Position numbers and translations under genes: made by a program
The notes under the pieces: generated by a model
Databases searched by the model: none
The model's input: only the letters and a program-made list of their open reading frames with translations
What the model was told of the DNA's origin: nothing
Shown: positions 55,538 through 64,000 of the stretch, in pieces
How positions within the stretch are numbered: position 1 is the first letter of the stretch
Layout: the number at the start of each line of letters is the position of its first letter
Assembly: GCA_049366715.1 (NCBI GenBank)
Contig: JBMNCQ010000009.1
Span: 1 to 64,000 of the forward strand
From: JBMNCQ01 sp049366715
GTDB taxonomy: Bacteria > Bacillota > Peptococcia > Peptococcales > BICA1-8
Length of the DNA stretch: 64,000 bases
Reading direction: 5' to 3'

Positions 55538-56569
55538 ATGGGAGTAGAAGTGCTTTATCTTTCACAAGAAGATGTCAAGGCTGCGGGCGCATTGGATATG
55601 TCCCTGGCGGTGCCTACGATGGAAGAAGTTTTCAGATTACATTATGAGAGGGATTATATTCTGCCCAACAAATGTGTTCTCCGCTGGGGCGATTTGGAGA
55701 GTGAAACCACCCGGGGCAGGATAAATGCTATGCCCGGCTGGATCGGAGGGGATATCCGGGCCGTAGGGATAAAGTGGATAGCAAGTTCACCCCAAAACCC
55801 CTTTAAATTCGGGCAGCCCAGGGCTTCGGCGATTATTATCCTCAATGACCCCGATACGTTGATTCCCATCGCAATTATGGACGGTACTGTTATCAGTGCC
55901 GCCCGGACGGGAGCCAATACCGGGGTAGGGGCAAAATACCTGGCCAGACCGGATTCCAAGATACTGGGTTTAATTGGGGCCGGTGTGCAAAACCGTACGC
56001 AATTACTGGCTCTTTGCTATGTATTACCGGGTCTGGATGAAATACGGATTTATGATTTGGATGAGAGCAGGGCTTTTCTATTTGCCCGGGAAATGGAAGA
56101 GAAAATCGGGAAAAAAATCAAGGTTGTCAAATCGGCCTTTGCCGCAGTCAGCGGTAGTGATGTTTTTGTTACGGCTACCGTTACCAAAGAACCGATTATT
56201 AAACCGGAGTGGATAGAAAAGGGTGTTTTTTATTCCCATGTCGGCAGTCATGAGTGTGAATTTGAGACAATACTCAAGATGGATAAAAGGGTAGTTGATG
56301 ATTGGGCAGAAATCAAGCACAGGGGCGTAGAAAGTCTTGCGATCATGTATAACTCCGGGATGATTACAGATCGTGCGGTCACGGCGGAACTGGGTATGAT
56401 CGTGGCAGGGGCCAGGCCCGGACGGGAGAGCAGAGATGAGACGATTTATTTTAACACTGTCGGGATGGGCATTGAGGATTCGGCTCTGGCCTACCGGGTA
56501 TACCGGAAGGCCCAGGACCTGGGACTGGGGCAAAAGCTGCCGCTGTGGGAGACGCCCTTCGCTGTCTGA
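55538..56569 (+). CDS. Ornithine cyclodeaminase/mu-crystallin family protein
   Basis: A 343-residue NAD-dependent enzyme of the OCD family: dimer domain 1-120, then the nucleotide fold LGLIGAGVQNRTQLLAL near 142-158 and YDLDESRA, GSDVFVTATVTKEPI. Members act as cyclodeaminases, ketimine reductases or amino acid dehydrogenases. AGGAGG lies 8 bases before the ATG. Sitting with opine dehydrogenase and hydantoinase, it probably handles an imine or amino acid released in that pathway. Confidence 0.9.
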   Translation: MGVEVLYLSQEDVKAAGALDMSLAVPTMEEVFRLHYERDYILPNKCVLRWGDLESETTRGRINAMPGWIGGDIRAVGIKWIASSPQNPFKFGQPRASAIIILNDPDTLIPIAIMDGTVISAARTGANTGVGAKYLARPDSKILGLIGAGVQNRTQLLALCYVLPGLDEIRIYDLDESRAFLFAREMEEKIGKKIKVVKSAFAAVSGSDVFVTATVTKEPIIKPEWIEKGVFYSHVGSHECEFETILKMDKRVVDDWAEIKHRGVESLAIMYNSGMITDRAVTAELGMIVAGARPGRESRDETIYFNTVGMGIEDSALAYRVYRKAQDLGLGQKLPLWETPFAV

Positions 56570-56624
56570 TAAAGAACAATATATTTAAAACAATATAAAA
56601 AAATAAAAGGATTAATTTCATTTT

Positions 56625-56682
56625 ACCCCTTAAAGTAAGTCCCACGCAAGGAAAGGGCATGCTATAATTTACTTTAAGGGGT
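56625..56682. promoter_or_regulatory. 14-base inverted repeat with an extended -10 promoter in its loop
   Basis: ACCCCTTAAAGTAA (56625-56638) and TTACTTTAAGGGGT (56669-56682) are perfect complements around a 30-base loop. The loop contains TGCTATAAT (56660-56668), an ideal extended -10. The structure could terminate the hydantoinase operon (TTGTTT follows) and act as an operator for the activator gene that starts 65 bases later. Confidence 0.65.
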
Positions 56683-56746
56683 TTGTTTATTAGAAAGGGG
56701 AAAACCCCGGAGTATTTTACTTCCCAAATAGGTAAATTCATTTTCT

Positions 56747-58678
56747 ATGAGCAAGAAGGTGATTAGAATTAGAATTGCATTAATCGGTTATAAAGAATTT
56801 ATCCAAAAAGCTCAGCCCTTTGTGAGCAACATTCAAAATGTTGAAATTAAGGTCTTTGACTGTTTTGGCAGTGAAACACTGGAGATAGCCAAGAACCTGG
56901 AAAGCTACGGTGCCAATATCATCATAACCGGACAAGCTAATTACTATTACCTTAAAGATATGGTGAATATCCCCATTGTTGTCTTGAAAGTTGATTTTAT
57001 CGATATTGTCAATGCCCTGAATGAAGCGGCAAAACATAAGCCGAATTCTGTTGCCATTGCTTTTGCTTCCTTTGATCATTTTGCCTTTGATTTAGAAGAA
57101 CTTTGTAAGCTGATTAATGTAAAAGCTTATAAAATCAGTTATTTATCGGCGCAGGAATTGGAAACTAAAATTAAGAAAGCCAAACAGGACGGTGTCCGGA
57201 TTATCATTGGCACTACCCTTGCCGTATCCCTGGCTGAAAAGCTTGGGATGACAGGAATCCTGATTTATTCTATCGAAAATACCATCCTGCGGAGTATTGA
57301 AAAGGCCATCGAGATATTTCGGATTAATGAAGACATTGAAAAAAGAAATGTCAGCTTAATGACGATTTTGGATAACACGTCTGAGGGCATCATATCCCTG
57401 GATACCCAGGGACGGATCGTGATTGCCAATAAAGTTGCCCGGGAGATTCTCCGGCAGAGAAAAGATGAATGTGTGGGGAGCTTTATCGGGGAATTTATCA
57501 CAGAATCTGCGGTAACGGAAATAATCAATAAAGGTTGCACAGAACAAAATAAAATTGTAAAAATCAACTCTGTTCATACCACGCTGAATATCATTCCCAT
57601 CAAAGTAAAAGATACTGTCACGGGAGGAGTTTTGACCTTTCAGGATATTACCAGCATCGAAAGTCTTGACATCAATGTCAGGAGTAAAATGAAGCATGCC
57701 GGTTTTACCGCCAAGTATACTTTTCATGACATCAAAGGCAAAAACGGGAAAATGCAGGAAACGGTAAAAATCGCCCAAAAGTATGCTGAAAATACGGCAA
57801 CGGTAATGATCTATGGAGAATCGGGAACGGGTAAGGAACTTTTTTCCCAAAGTATTCACAACTATGGTCCAAGAAGGAGTTGTCCCTTTGTGGCCATCAA
57901 TTGTGCTTCTTTGCCGGAAAACCTGCTGGAAAGTGAATTATTTGGTTATGAGCCCGGTGCCTTTACCGGTGCGGATAAAAACGGTAAAAAAGGTTTGTTC
58001 GAAATTGCCCATAAAGGTACGCTGTTTTTGGATGAAATCGATTCCATCCCCATCGGTTTACAGGGGAAACTGCTGAGGGTAATTGAAGAGATGGAGATTA
58101 TCCGTATCGGCGGTAAGAGTATTATCCCCATAGATGTCAGGATTATTGCCGCAACAAATAAAGATCTGCGGGAGGCTGTTCATGAAGGGAAATTCAGAAA
58201 GGATTTATATTACCGGCTGAATGTCTTAAAGATAAAAATTCCCCCCTTAAGGGAAAGAATGGATGATTTGCCGGAGCTAATCAAAATATTGATTAAGGAA
58301 CTGGATATTGTCCCTTTGACAAAAATAGAACCATATTTTGAGATCATAACCGGGATATTTTCTAAATATAATTTCCCTGGAAATATTAGAGAACTCAAGG
58401 GTGTTTTAAACAGATTTTTAGTCCTTTTCAATGAAGATGAAGCTACCGCCCGCTCTGTAAAAAGCCTGGCAGAGTTTAGTCTGGATGAAAGAAATGAAGA
58501 AAATGATAGTGAAATGACAACATTAAAAGCCAACATCACAAAAACAGAAAAACAAGTGATTACTGAATTGCTGAATAAGTATGAAAACAAAAAAATCGTA
58601 GCGAAAGAGCTGGGCATAGGCCGTACCACTTTATACAGAAAGTTAAAGAATTACGGATTATTGTCAAAGGATGATTAA
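56747..58678 (+). CDS. PrpR-type sigma-54-dependent transcriptional activator
   Basis: A 643-residue enhancer-binding protein. Residues 1-190 form a PrpR_N sensory domain; about 200-310 a PAS domain (LMTILDNTSEGIISLD); 330-560 the AAA+ domain with Walker A GESGTGKE near 358-365, GAFTGA near 404-409 (sigma-54 contact, intact) and Walker B TLFLDEID; the C-terminal Fis helix-turn-helix is NKKIVAKELGIGRTTLYRKLKNYG. It follows the TRAP/hydantoinase operon and most likely activates its -24/-12 promoters, sensing a pathway acid. The ribosome site is weak; the ATG at 56747 is the best start. Confidence 0.94.
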   Translation: MSKKVIRIRIALIGYKEFIQKAQPFVSNIQNVEIKVFDCFGSETLEIAKNLESYGANIIITGQANYYYLKDMVNIPIVVLKVDFIDIVNALNEAAKHKPNSVAIAFASFDHFAFDLEELCKLINVKAYKISYLSAQELETKIKKAKQDGVRIIIGTTLAVSLAEKLGMTGILIYSIENTILRSIEKAIEIFRINEDIEKRNVSLMTILDNTSEGIISLDTQGRIVIANKVAREILRQRKDECVGSFIGEFITESAVTEIINKGCTEQNKIVKINSVHTTLNIIPIKVKDTVTGGVLTFQDITSIESLDINVRSKMKHAGFTAKYTFHDIKGKNGKMQETVKIAQKYAENTATVMIYGESGTGKELFSQSIHNYGPRRSCPFVAINCASLPENLLESELFGYEPGAFTGADKNGKKGLFEIAHKGTLFLDEIDSIPIGLQGKLLRVIEEMEIIRIGGKSIIPIDVRIIAATNKDLREAVHEGKFRKDLYYRLNVLKIKIPPLRERMDDLPELIKILIKELDIVPLTKIEPYFEIITGIFSKYNFPGNIRELKGVLNRFLVLFNEDEATARSVKSLAEFSLDERNEENDSEMTTLKANITKTEKQVITELLNKYENKKIVAKELGIGRTTLYRKLKNYGLLSKDD

Positions 58679-58696
58679 ATATTTTTCTTCATTTCC

Positions 58697-58721
58697 ACCC
58701 GGGGAAACCCGGGTATTTTTT
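58697..58721 (+). terminator. Rho-independent terminator
   Basis: ACCCGGG-GAAA-CCCGGGT followed by ATTTTTTT, directly after the activator gene. Confidence 0.92.
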
Positions 58722-58725
58722 TGCT

Positions 58726-58749
58726 CAGATAACCGGTTCCGGTTATCTG
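58726..58749. repeat. Perfect palindrome
   Basis: CAGATAACCGG-TT-CCGGTTATCTG: 11-base arms and a 2-base centre. It lies 12 bases after the terminator. It could be a protein-binding site for the following genes; no T-run follows. Confidence 0.6.
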
Positions 58750-58763
58750 CTGCGAAAAGAATG

Positions 58764-58818
58764 AAAGCTTTCCCGGATAAAGGCCGCCGCCGGCATTTAT
58801 ACCAGGAAAGCTTTTTTT
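58764..58818 (+). terminator. Second terminator-like hairpin
   Basis: AAAGCTTTCC and GGAAAGCTTT (10 pairs) enclose a loop with its own GC-rich hairpin, followed by TTTTA. A further stem at 58825-58857 (GCCGGA/TCCGGC) follows. The remaining bases to 59101 show nothing else. Confidence 0.6.
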
Positions 58819-59101
58819 AGGGCCGCCGGAGTGTGTTGCGCAAAAACACGTTCCGGCTTTTGCGGATTTTGGGCCTGGCAGAACAGCCTAAAAGGATGAA
58901 CTTTAGTTTACGAAAGTCCGTACGCAAAGAACAGAAACTACCTTAGTTGATAAAAATAGGTCGCCTTGAAGTTGATCGCGAAAATATTAAGCAATTAAGA
59001 AAGTGCTGTTTGTTAAAAAATTTGAATGCAGGGGGAGGGACGTAAATTAAAGCGGGACGCCGTAAGTGGATAAACAATTATTTAAGGGAGGTTTAAGTAC
59101 G

Positions 59102-59821
59102 ATGTATATTGAGCAGGACCTTTGCAGGCAGTGTCAGGCTTGTATTCCTTATTGCCCGGTGGGTGCCATTATGGAGCAGGATGGTAAAGTGGAAATTGAT
59201 CTCGCAGAATGTGTGGAGTGTGAAATCTGTACCAATGCCGGGGTTTGTCCGGCGGATGCTCTGAAGATGCAGGAACTGGCTTGGCCCCGGATTTTAAGAA
59301 GTCAGTTTTCCAATCCGCTGGTTACCCATCCTGATACCGGTGTTCCGGGCCGGGGCACTGAAGAGATGAAAACCAACGAAGTTACCGGAAGATTTAAGCG
59401 GGGAATAGCAGGGATGGCTGTTGAAATGGGGCGTCCGGGGACCGGTACCCGTTTTGCTGATGTAGAAAAGGTGGCGATGGCAATGGCCGGGGAAAATGTC
59501 CACTTTGAGCCCCATAACCCTGTGACCTGGCTGATGGAAGATCAGGAAACGGGAAAAATCCGTGACGATGTTAAGAATGTTAAAGTATTATCGGCTATTA
59601 TTGAGTTTGATCTGCCCCAGGAAAAAATCAAACCGGTATTGGAGCGCTTGCAGACGGTAATTCCGGAAATTGATACGGTCTTTAGCCTGGATCTGGCCTG
59701 CCGTTTGGAAGAAGACGGCTGCAATCCGGCAATTGAACGGGCGGAAGAGGCAGGTTTCAGATGCACTTTTAACGGCAAGACAAATGTTGGCCTGGGCAGA
59801 CCCCTGGCAAAGGAGGAATAG
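59102..59821 (+). CDS. Ferredoxin-domain protein of unknown function
   Basis: ATG 59102 (MYIEQDLCRQCQAC) follows GGGAGG by 10 bases; GTG 59066 lacks a site. The 239-residue protein has two [4Fe-4S] motifs at 8-55, CRQCQACIPYCP and CVECEICTNAGVCP. The remaining 180 residues include TEEMKTNEVTGR and VEMGRPGTGTRFADVEKV, which I do not recognise as any named enzyme. It is followed 3 bases later by another conserved-looking gene. It may be a redox or assembly partner of that protein. Confidence 0.75.
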   Translation: MYIEQDLCRQCQACIPYCPVGAIMEQDGKVEIDLAECVECEICTNAGVCPADALKMQELAWPRILRSQFSNPLVTHPDTGVPGRGTEEMKTNEVTGRFKRGIAGMAVEMGRPGTGTRFADVEKVAMAMAGENVHFEPHNPVTWLMEDQETGKIRDDVKNVKVLSAIIEFDLPQEKIKPVLERLQTVIPEIDTVFSLDLACRLEEDGCNPAIERAEEAGFRCTFNGKTNVGLGRPLAKEE

Positions 59822-59824
59822 GAA

Positions 59825-60448
59825 ATGACCCACACCTTGCATCGCAGAGGAAATTATGAAAGTTTAACCGGTGATTATGTCGTGTTTGCGATTAGCGCCC
59901 AAACGGTGAACGCTAAGGGCAGTGCTCCTAAATTTAAGGAGTTTGCAGATATTGTTTTAAAGTATGATCCCGTCAATTTCGGTGATATGAAGACAGGGAA
60001 CGCTTTTAGTGTGGGTACTGATCAGGTGCAGGGGAATTATCAAGATAATTCCATAGTTCATGCAGTTTTCACCGCAGAAGAAACAGTTGTGAAGGTTTTA
60101 GACGAGTTAAGGAAAGTGGATTTAGGACTGTCCATTGTTGTATCGGGCCTGGTGGAACATACTGCCGGGTGCTGCAGTAAGGCCGGTATTGCTGCCCATA
60201 CGGTAGAGCATTCACTGGGTGTTCACGGCAGGTTGGAATACCTTCCTGCTGAGGAGGTTCTGGAAATAAATACTATGTGCGGGCACGGGATGGTGGCCTT
60301 TTCCTTAATCGAACATTTAGCCGGGCAAGTTGCCCGGGGCATAATCACTGCGGAAAAGGCTGCGGAGAAGCTGGCCCGGCAATGTCACTGCGGGGTTTTT
60401 AACCCCACCCGGGCGGCCCGGATCTTGCGGGCAATGGCAGAGAAATAG
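59825..60448 (+). CDS. Conserved protein of unknown function, partner of the ferredoxin protein
   Basis: A 207-residue protein with clusters of Cys and His: TAGCCSKAGIAAHTVEHS, NTMCGHGMV and RQCHCGVFNP, which could bind a metal or Fe-S cluster. It starts 3 bases after the ferredoxin gene stop, behind AAAGGAGG. No family is recognised. The pair is monofunctional in appearance and ended by a terminator. Position before a CitAB-type system gives no clear clue. Confidence 0.75.
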   Translation: MTHTLHRRGNYESLTGDYVVFAISAQTVNAKGSAPKFKEFADIVLKYDPVNFGDMKTGNAFSVGTDQVQGNYQDNSIVHAVFTAEETVVKVLDELRKVDLGLSIVVSGLVEHTAGCCSKAGIAAHTVEHSLGVHGRLEYLPAEEVLEINTMCGHGMVAFSLIEHLAGQVARGIITAEKAAEKLARQCHCGVFNPTRAARILRAMAEK

Positions 60449-60452
60449 CCGG

Positions 60453-60478
60453 AGGGCAAGGTAACTTGCCCTTATTTT
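60453..60478. terminator. Terminator between convergent genes
   Basis: GGGCAAG-GTAA-CTTGCCC, a perfect 7-pair stem, followed by TTATTTT, between the plus-strand pair and the minus-strand response regulator. Confidence 0.85.
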
Positions 60479-60501
60479 GTGCTCAGTCTTGCTGAGAGAC
60501 T

Positions 60502-61182
60502 TTAGTGAAGTGCGTATACTTTGGTTGGTCTGCCCATTTTACCGTATTCCAAATCTACCGTAATTTCACCGGAATCCGCCAGGAATTCCAAATACCGCCG
60601 GATCGTAATGCGGGACAGGTTTAAGCTGTCGGCTACTTCTTTGGTGGATATGGGGTTTGTGGTCTGAGATAAGACACTTCTGACTTTTTCCAGGGTTATC
60701 TGGTCGAATCCCTTCGGCAATCGCTGCTTTGCCGTTGGTGCCGGATTATTTTTCGGAACCGTTTGTAATTTATCAAGTTCTTTCTGGGTCAGGGTACCGG
60801 TACCGGACAAGGCTGATTTGCGCTGCAGGAAGCTATCCAAGGCCTGGTTCAAACGGGAGAATTCGTAGGGCTTGATAATGTAATCAAGAGCCCCCAGGCG
60901 GAAAGCCTGGGTAATTGTATCCGTGTCATGGGCTGCGGTAAGCAGGATCACTTCGGTATTCGCAGCCAAATTCCTGATCTGGTGGAGTACTTCTATGCCG
61001 TCTTTTTCCGGCATAAACACATCAAGGAGCACTAAATCCGGCTGTAGTTCCGTAATTTTCCGGAGTGCTTCGTTCCCTGATCCTGACATGCCGGCAACTT
61101 CAAACTGTGACAGCCGGGAAACATACTTCTGATTAATATTCAATACCATAGGATCATCCTCGACAATAAATACCCTGTACAT
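60502..61182 (-). CDS. Response regulator of the CitB/DcuR/DctR family
   Basis: A 226-residue regulator: receiver domain with DD pair (VEDDPM), phospho-acceptor Asp 54 in LLDVFMPEKDG, Thr in LLTAAHD and Lys in IIKPYE, then a C-terminal helix-turn-helix (TKEVADSLNLSRITIRRYLEFLADSG). This pairs with the histidine kinase upstream (stop and start abut). The family activates genes for di- or tricarboxylate uptake. The divergent TctC-type gene is the probable target. Confidence 0.94.
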   Translation of the reverse strand: MYRVFIVEDDPMVLNINQKYVSRLSQFEVAGMSGSGNEALRKITELQPDLVLLDVFMPEKDGIEVLHQIRNLAANTEVILLTAAHDTDTITQAFRLGALDYIIKPYEFSRLNQALDSFLQRKSALSGTGTLTQKELDKLQTVPKNNPAPTAKQRLPKGFDQITLEKVRSVLSQTTNPISTKEVADSLNLSRITIRRYLEFLADSGEITVDLEYGKMGRPTKVYALH

Positions 61183-62787
61183 CTAATCAACCTCCTTTTT
61201 GGGAATGGTAATTGTTACTACTGTTCCTGTCCGGCGGGGGCGGTTAGCGATATCCAAAACACCGCCGCTGAATTCCTCTACCTGTCTTTTAATAAGGAAG
61301 AGGCCGTAACCCCGGTCCCCTTCTTTAGTGGAAAAACCTTTTTTAAGCAGCTGGTCTTTTTGTAAAGTGTTGATACCCGTTCCGTTATCTTCCACTAGGA
61401 TTTCCAATGTCTGCGGTTCATCACGAATGCTTACCGTGACTTTCCCCGTTCCCGGCCGGTGTGCTTCATTAATCGCTTCAAAAGAATTATCCAGCAGATT
61501 TCCCAGCACTAATACCATGGCTTCACTGGGAAAGTTTGCCGGCAGCTTTTTCAGCAGGGAGCCGGGTTTGATGTTACACTGGATTCCCTGTTCTTCCCCT
61601 TCCCGGATTTTACCCAGTAAAAAGCCTAGCGTAGCCGGATCTTTAATGCTTTTAGTCAGAAAGGACAGTATTTTTTGCTGCCGTTTGGTTGTCTGGGCAA
61701 TAAAATGCCTGGCCTCGTCATATTCCTCCAATTCCAGCAATCCGGAAATGGCTTGCAGCTTATTCATAAATTCATGGGATTTAGCCCGCAGTCCTTGAAC
61801 ATAACGCTGTACCCCGGTAAGCTCTTCCGCCAAATTCTGCATTTCGGTTTTATCGCTGAAGGTAGCCACAACGCCGACTACTTCGTTGTCGACAATTACC
61901 GGCTTGCGGTTGGTAAGGATTATGACCTCGTTGATTTTCTGCTGCTGGTTGTATTCGGCCGTACCTGTTTTCCTGACCTGAGGCATTCGTGAGGAGGGTA
62001 TGGCCTCCAGGATCGGTTTACCGATAATGTTTGCGGGGAGGTTAAGCAATTCCCGGGCACTTTGGTTAACCAAAGCTACCGTATCTGTTTTATCGGTAAA
62101 GATAATTCCTTCTTTAACACAATTCAGCAGGGCTTCCCGTTGTTGGAGAAGGGTGGCGATATCTTTAGGTTCCATACCATACATCGTTTTTTTTACGGTC
62201 TTAGCCAGCATAACTGCTCCGGGAATGCCAATGACCAACCCTAAAATCAGGGCCCGGAGAATGGCGAACTGTGTTTCTTTAACTGCTGTGTCAATATTAT
62301 GTTTGAACATACCTACGGCAACCGTGCCTAATTGGCTGCCTTTTTCGTCATAGATTGGAGAAAAACCCCGGATGGAGGGGCCGGAGATCCCCACCGTTTC
62401 CGATATGTATTCTTCACCCAGGAGGGCCGGGCCTTCGTCTTCACCGGTAAAATGCCGGCCGATCAGCTCCGGGCGCGGGTGGGAGTAGCGCACGCCTTCT
62501 TTGTTTAAAACAACAATAAAACCTGCCCTGGTCTGGGATAACCACCTGTTGGCCAGGGGCTGGAGAATTTCCCAGGGGCGCTCGGTGTTCATACTGTCTT
62601 TTACCGTATCCATATGGGCGATAAAGCGGGCAATTTCCAGGGCATGGGAGCCCAGGTCCTGTTTCATGTTTTGGTATACGATGGTACTTGTGGCCCAGCC
62701 TATGATGAATAAAGTTATTACAACCACTAACAAAACTAACGCAACAATTCTCTGCTGGAGTGTGCCGCGGTTAAATAATGTTAACAA
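61183..62787 (-). CDS. CitA/DcuS-type sensor histidine kinase
   Basis: A 534-residue kinase. TM1 lies near 13-33, then an extracytoplasmic PDC/CitA-type sensor of about 135 residues (DTVKDSMNTERPWEILQPLA, RYSHPRPELIGRHFTGED), TM2 near 170-190, a PAS domain (LNCVKEGIIFTD), the phospho-acceptor His in AKSHEFMNKLQAISGLL near 338 and the ATPase boxes LGNLLDNSFEAI, VEDNGTGI and GDRGYGLFLIKR. It should sense an extracellular carboxylate. It lies directly before the response regulator. Confidence 0.95.
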   Translation of the reverse strand: MLTLFNRGTLQQRIVALVLLVVVITLFIIGWATSTIVYQNMKQDLGSHALEIARFIAHMDTVKDSMNTERPWEILQPLANRWLSQTRAGFIVVLNKEGVRYSHPRPELIGRHFTGEDEGPALLGEEYISETVGISGPSIRGFSPIYDEKGSQLGTVAVGMFKHNIDTAVKETQFAILRALILGLVIGIPGAVMLAKTVKKTMYGMEPKDIATLLQQREALLNCVKEGIIFTDKTDTVALVNQSARELLNLPANIIGKPILEAIPSSRMPQVRKTGTAEYNQQQKINEVIILTNRKPVIVDNEVVGVVATFSDKTEMQNLAEELTGVQRYVQGLRAKSHEFMNKLQAISGLLELEEYDEARHFIAQTTKRQQKILSFLTKSIKDPATLGFLLGKIREGEEQGIQCNIKPGSLLKKLPANFPSEAMVLVLGNLLDNSFEAINEAHRPGTGKVTVSIRDEPQTLEILVEDNGTGINTLQKDQLLKKGFSTKEGDRGYGLFLIKRQVEEFSGGVLDIANRPRRTGTVVTITIPKKEVD

Positions 62788-63137
62788 TTGTCTACCTCCT
62801 GAATAATTGATTTGTTTAATTATTTGCCGGAATTACAAGGCAGAATCCAGTTATTTGAATTAATTGACTATTTAGAATTCTATAATAAAAAATTAATAAC
62901 CTCCTTTTGGGCTATTTAGTTATCTTAATTTAATTACATAACTTACAAATCTCCTTTCATAAAGAACTAAAGTAACCTTACTTAAAAATCCAGGAAAATT
63001 CACATTATTTAAACAATTACTAAGCTGTACCGGCAGAAGGTGTTCTGAGAAGTGAGGTGATGTCCTGAATAAGAACGGATTTTAGCGGGCAGTGGTCAAA
63101 TTCAAGTATTTTTAGAAAAAAGGGAGGTCTAGTGCCA
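62788..63137. promoter_or_regulatory. Divergent control region between the kinase and tctC-type genes
   Basis: A 350-base AT-rich region with repeated TTTAATTA/TTAATTAA-like elements (near 62810, 62855 and 62930), which resemble binding sites of CitB/DcuR-type regulators. Promoters for both directions must be here. No gene is seen. An AGGGAGGTC at 63121 is the ribosome site of the tctC-type gene. Confidence 0.5.
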
Positions 63138-64000
63138 ATGCAAAAGCTAAGAAATTTCATGTTAATGTCAGCAGCGGTTATGTTGATGCTGGGATTACTT
63201 CTGGCAGGCTGCGGGGAGCAGAAAGCCGAACAGCAGACGCCGGGGGGGAACGAAACTCAGGAGCAGGGTAAGGAAGAGGCGGGTTATCCGGAACGCAACA
63301 TTGAAGCGGTAGTAGGGTGGGGGGCCGGTGGAGGTACCGATACTTTTACCCGTTCCATTGCTATACCTACGGCGGATATTTTAGGAACAAACGTTGTAGT
63401 GGTGAATAAGCCCGGCGCATCGGGCAGTATCGGAGGGGATTATGTTGCCCGTCAGCCTGCCGACGGCTATACGATTTGGGCTATTTCTTCCAATTATCCC
63501 TTAAATGTAGCCTTAGGAAAAACTCCCCATGGTTTAGACAGTTATATCCCGGTGGCACGGCTGCAGTATGATACCGGTACGATCCAGCTGGCGGCCGGCG
63601 GACCATACCGGGATATCAATGAACTGCTGGCGGCGGTAAAAGAGAATCCCGGTGAGATCGCTATTGGCGGCACCGGAGCCAAAGGTTTCGATGAGATTGT
63701 AATTTCCATGTGGGAAAAGGCGGCGGGAATTGATTTGAACTATGTTCCTTATGATGATGCGGGGAAAATGCATTCGGCCCTGCTGGGCGGGCATATTAGC
63801 GCCATGTTTGAAGAATTCGGGCCTACGATCGGTTTAATCAAGGACGGTAAAATTAAGGTTGCGCTGGCATTTACGGAGGAAAGACTGGACCAGTTCCCCG
63901 ATGTGCCTGTTGCCCCCGAACTTGGCTGGAACGTAACTGAAGGACAGTCCCGCGGGATCCTGGTTCCGGCGGGAACTTCCCCGGAAATTGTCAAAATCCT
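63138..64000 (+). CDS. Tripartite tricarboxylate transporter substrate-binding protein, TctC family (3' end outside window)
   Basis: The frame is open to the window end; 287 complete codons are visible. A lipoprotein signal (MLMLGLLLAGC, Cys about 25) is followed by a Gln/Glu-rich linker and the TctC domain: VGWGAGGGTDTFTRSIA, NKPGASGSIGGDYVARQPADGYT, IGGTGAKGFDEIV and FPDVPVAPELG. TctC proteins capture tricarboxylates or related acids. AGGGAGGTC precedes the ATG at 63138. It is divergent from the CitAB-type two-component system, which probably activates it. TctA and TctB genes are expected just beyond the window. Confidence 0.93.
   Translation, partial: MQKLRNFMLMSAAVMLMLGLLLAGCGEQKAEQQTPGGNETQEQGKEEAGYPERNIEAVVGWGAGGGTDTFTRSIAIPTADILGTNVVVVNKPGASGSIGGDYVARQPADGYTIWAISSNYPLNVALGKTPHGLDSYIPVARLQYDTGTIQLAAGGPYRDINELLAAVKENPGEIAIGGTGAKGFDEIVISMWEKAAGIDLNYVPYDDAGKMHSALLGGHISAMFEEFGPTIGLIKDGKIKVALAFTEERLDQFPDVPVAPELGWNVTEGQSRGILVPAGTSPEIVKI

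Overview
The window reads as chromosomal DNA of an anaerobic, spore-former-type Clostridium relative (Firmicutes, Clostridia; a Peptococcaceae-like lineage is my guess). The reasons are strong AGGAGG-type ribosome binding sites with frequent TTG and GTG starts, c-di-GMP-I riboswitches, ferredoxin-fused EtfA, TAXI-TRAP and TctC-type transporters, a PrpR-type sigma-54 activator, and remnants of a Tn4451/Tn5397-like element. No rRNA, tRNA or CRISPR array was seen.

Layout. 1-2.7 kb: a PadR regulator with two DUF2812 membrane proteins. 2.8-3.57 kb: a decayed integrative element (DUF3847, TnpW and serine recombinase fragments, all frameshifted). 3.6-7.7 kb: XdhC, an NTP-transferase/HD fusion, a TylF-like methyltransferase and a 3-hydroxyacyl-CoA dehydrogenase, followed by a short relic of dihydroxy-acid dehydratase. 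8.1-10.4 kb: DUF1540, then two GEMM/c-di-GMP riboswitches, one ahead of a LytTR regulator whose phospho-acceptor Asp is Glu, the other ahead of a small membrane protein. 10.5-13.4 kb: a MarR-controlled polar amino acid ABC importer on the minus strand. 13.5-15.9 kb: TraX-like, an AAA ATPase and small membrane proteins.

16.2-28.3 kb is a metabolic block: a LysR regulator, acyl-CoA dehydrogenase, EtfB, ferredoxin-EtfA and a propionate-type CoA-transferase (the architecture of an electron-bifurcating enoyl-CoA reductase such as CarCDE), followed by two separate ferredoxin plus AprA/FrdA-like flavoprotein pairs and an SLC13-type carboxylate/anion transporter. I infer use of an unsaturated organic acid as electron acceptor.

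29.0-44.9 kb is the most unusual part: a visibly AT-rich defence island next to a pair of direct repeats. It encodes an XRE regulator, a PAPS-reductase-family protein with zinc ribbons and an Fe-S tail, DUF4007, a 1207-residue BrxC/PglY-like ATPase, a GIY-YIG protein, DndB (DGQHR), a cysteine desulfurase (DndA role), a PLD-helicase restriction protein, a 53-residue protein, a DndD-like ATPase, a small helical protein and a sigma-70-family factor. It looks like a hybrid of Dnd phosphorothioation and BREX type 4 modules with its own sigma factor; DndE, PglZ and BrxL are not visible.

45-64 kb returns to host-like composition: a rhomboid protease, a poly-gamma-glutamate-hydrolase-like protein, then a sigma-54-type operon (TAXI-TRAP transporter, hydantoinase/oxoprolinase A and B, opine dehydrogenase, ornithine cyclodeaminase family) followed by its probable PrpR-type activator. 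Two matching -24/-12 promoters precede this operon, with a terminator between them that could define a short RNA. The window ends with an unrecognised ferredoxin-protein pair, a CitAB/DcuSR-type two-component system and the start of a divergent TctC-type binding protein.
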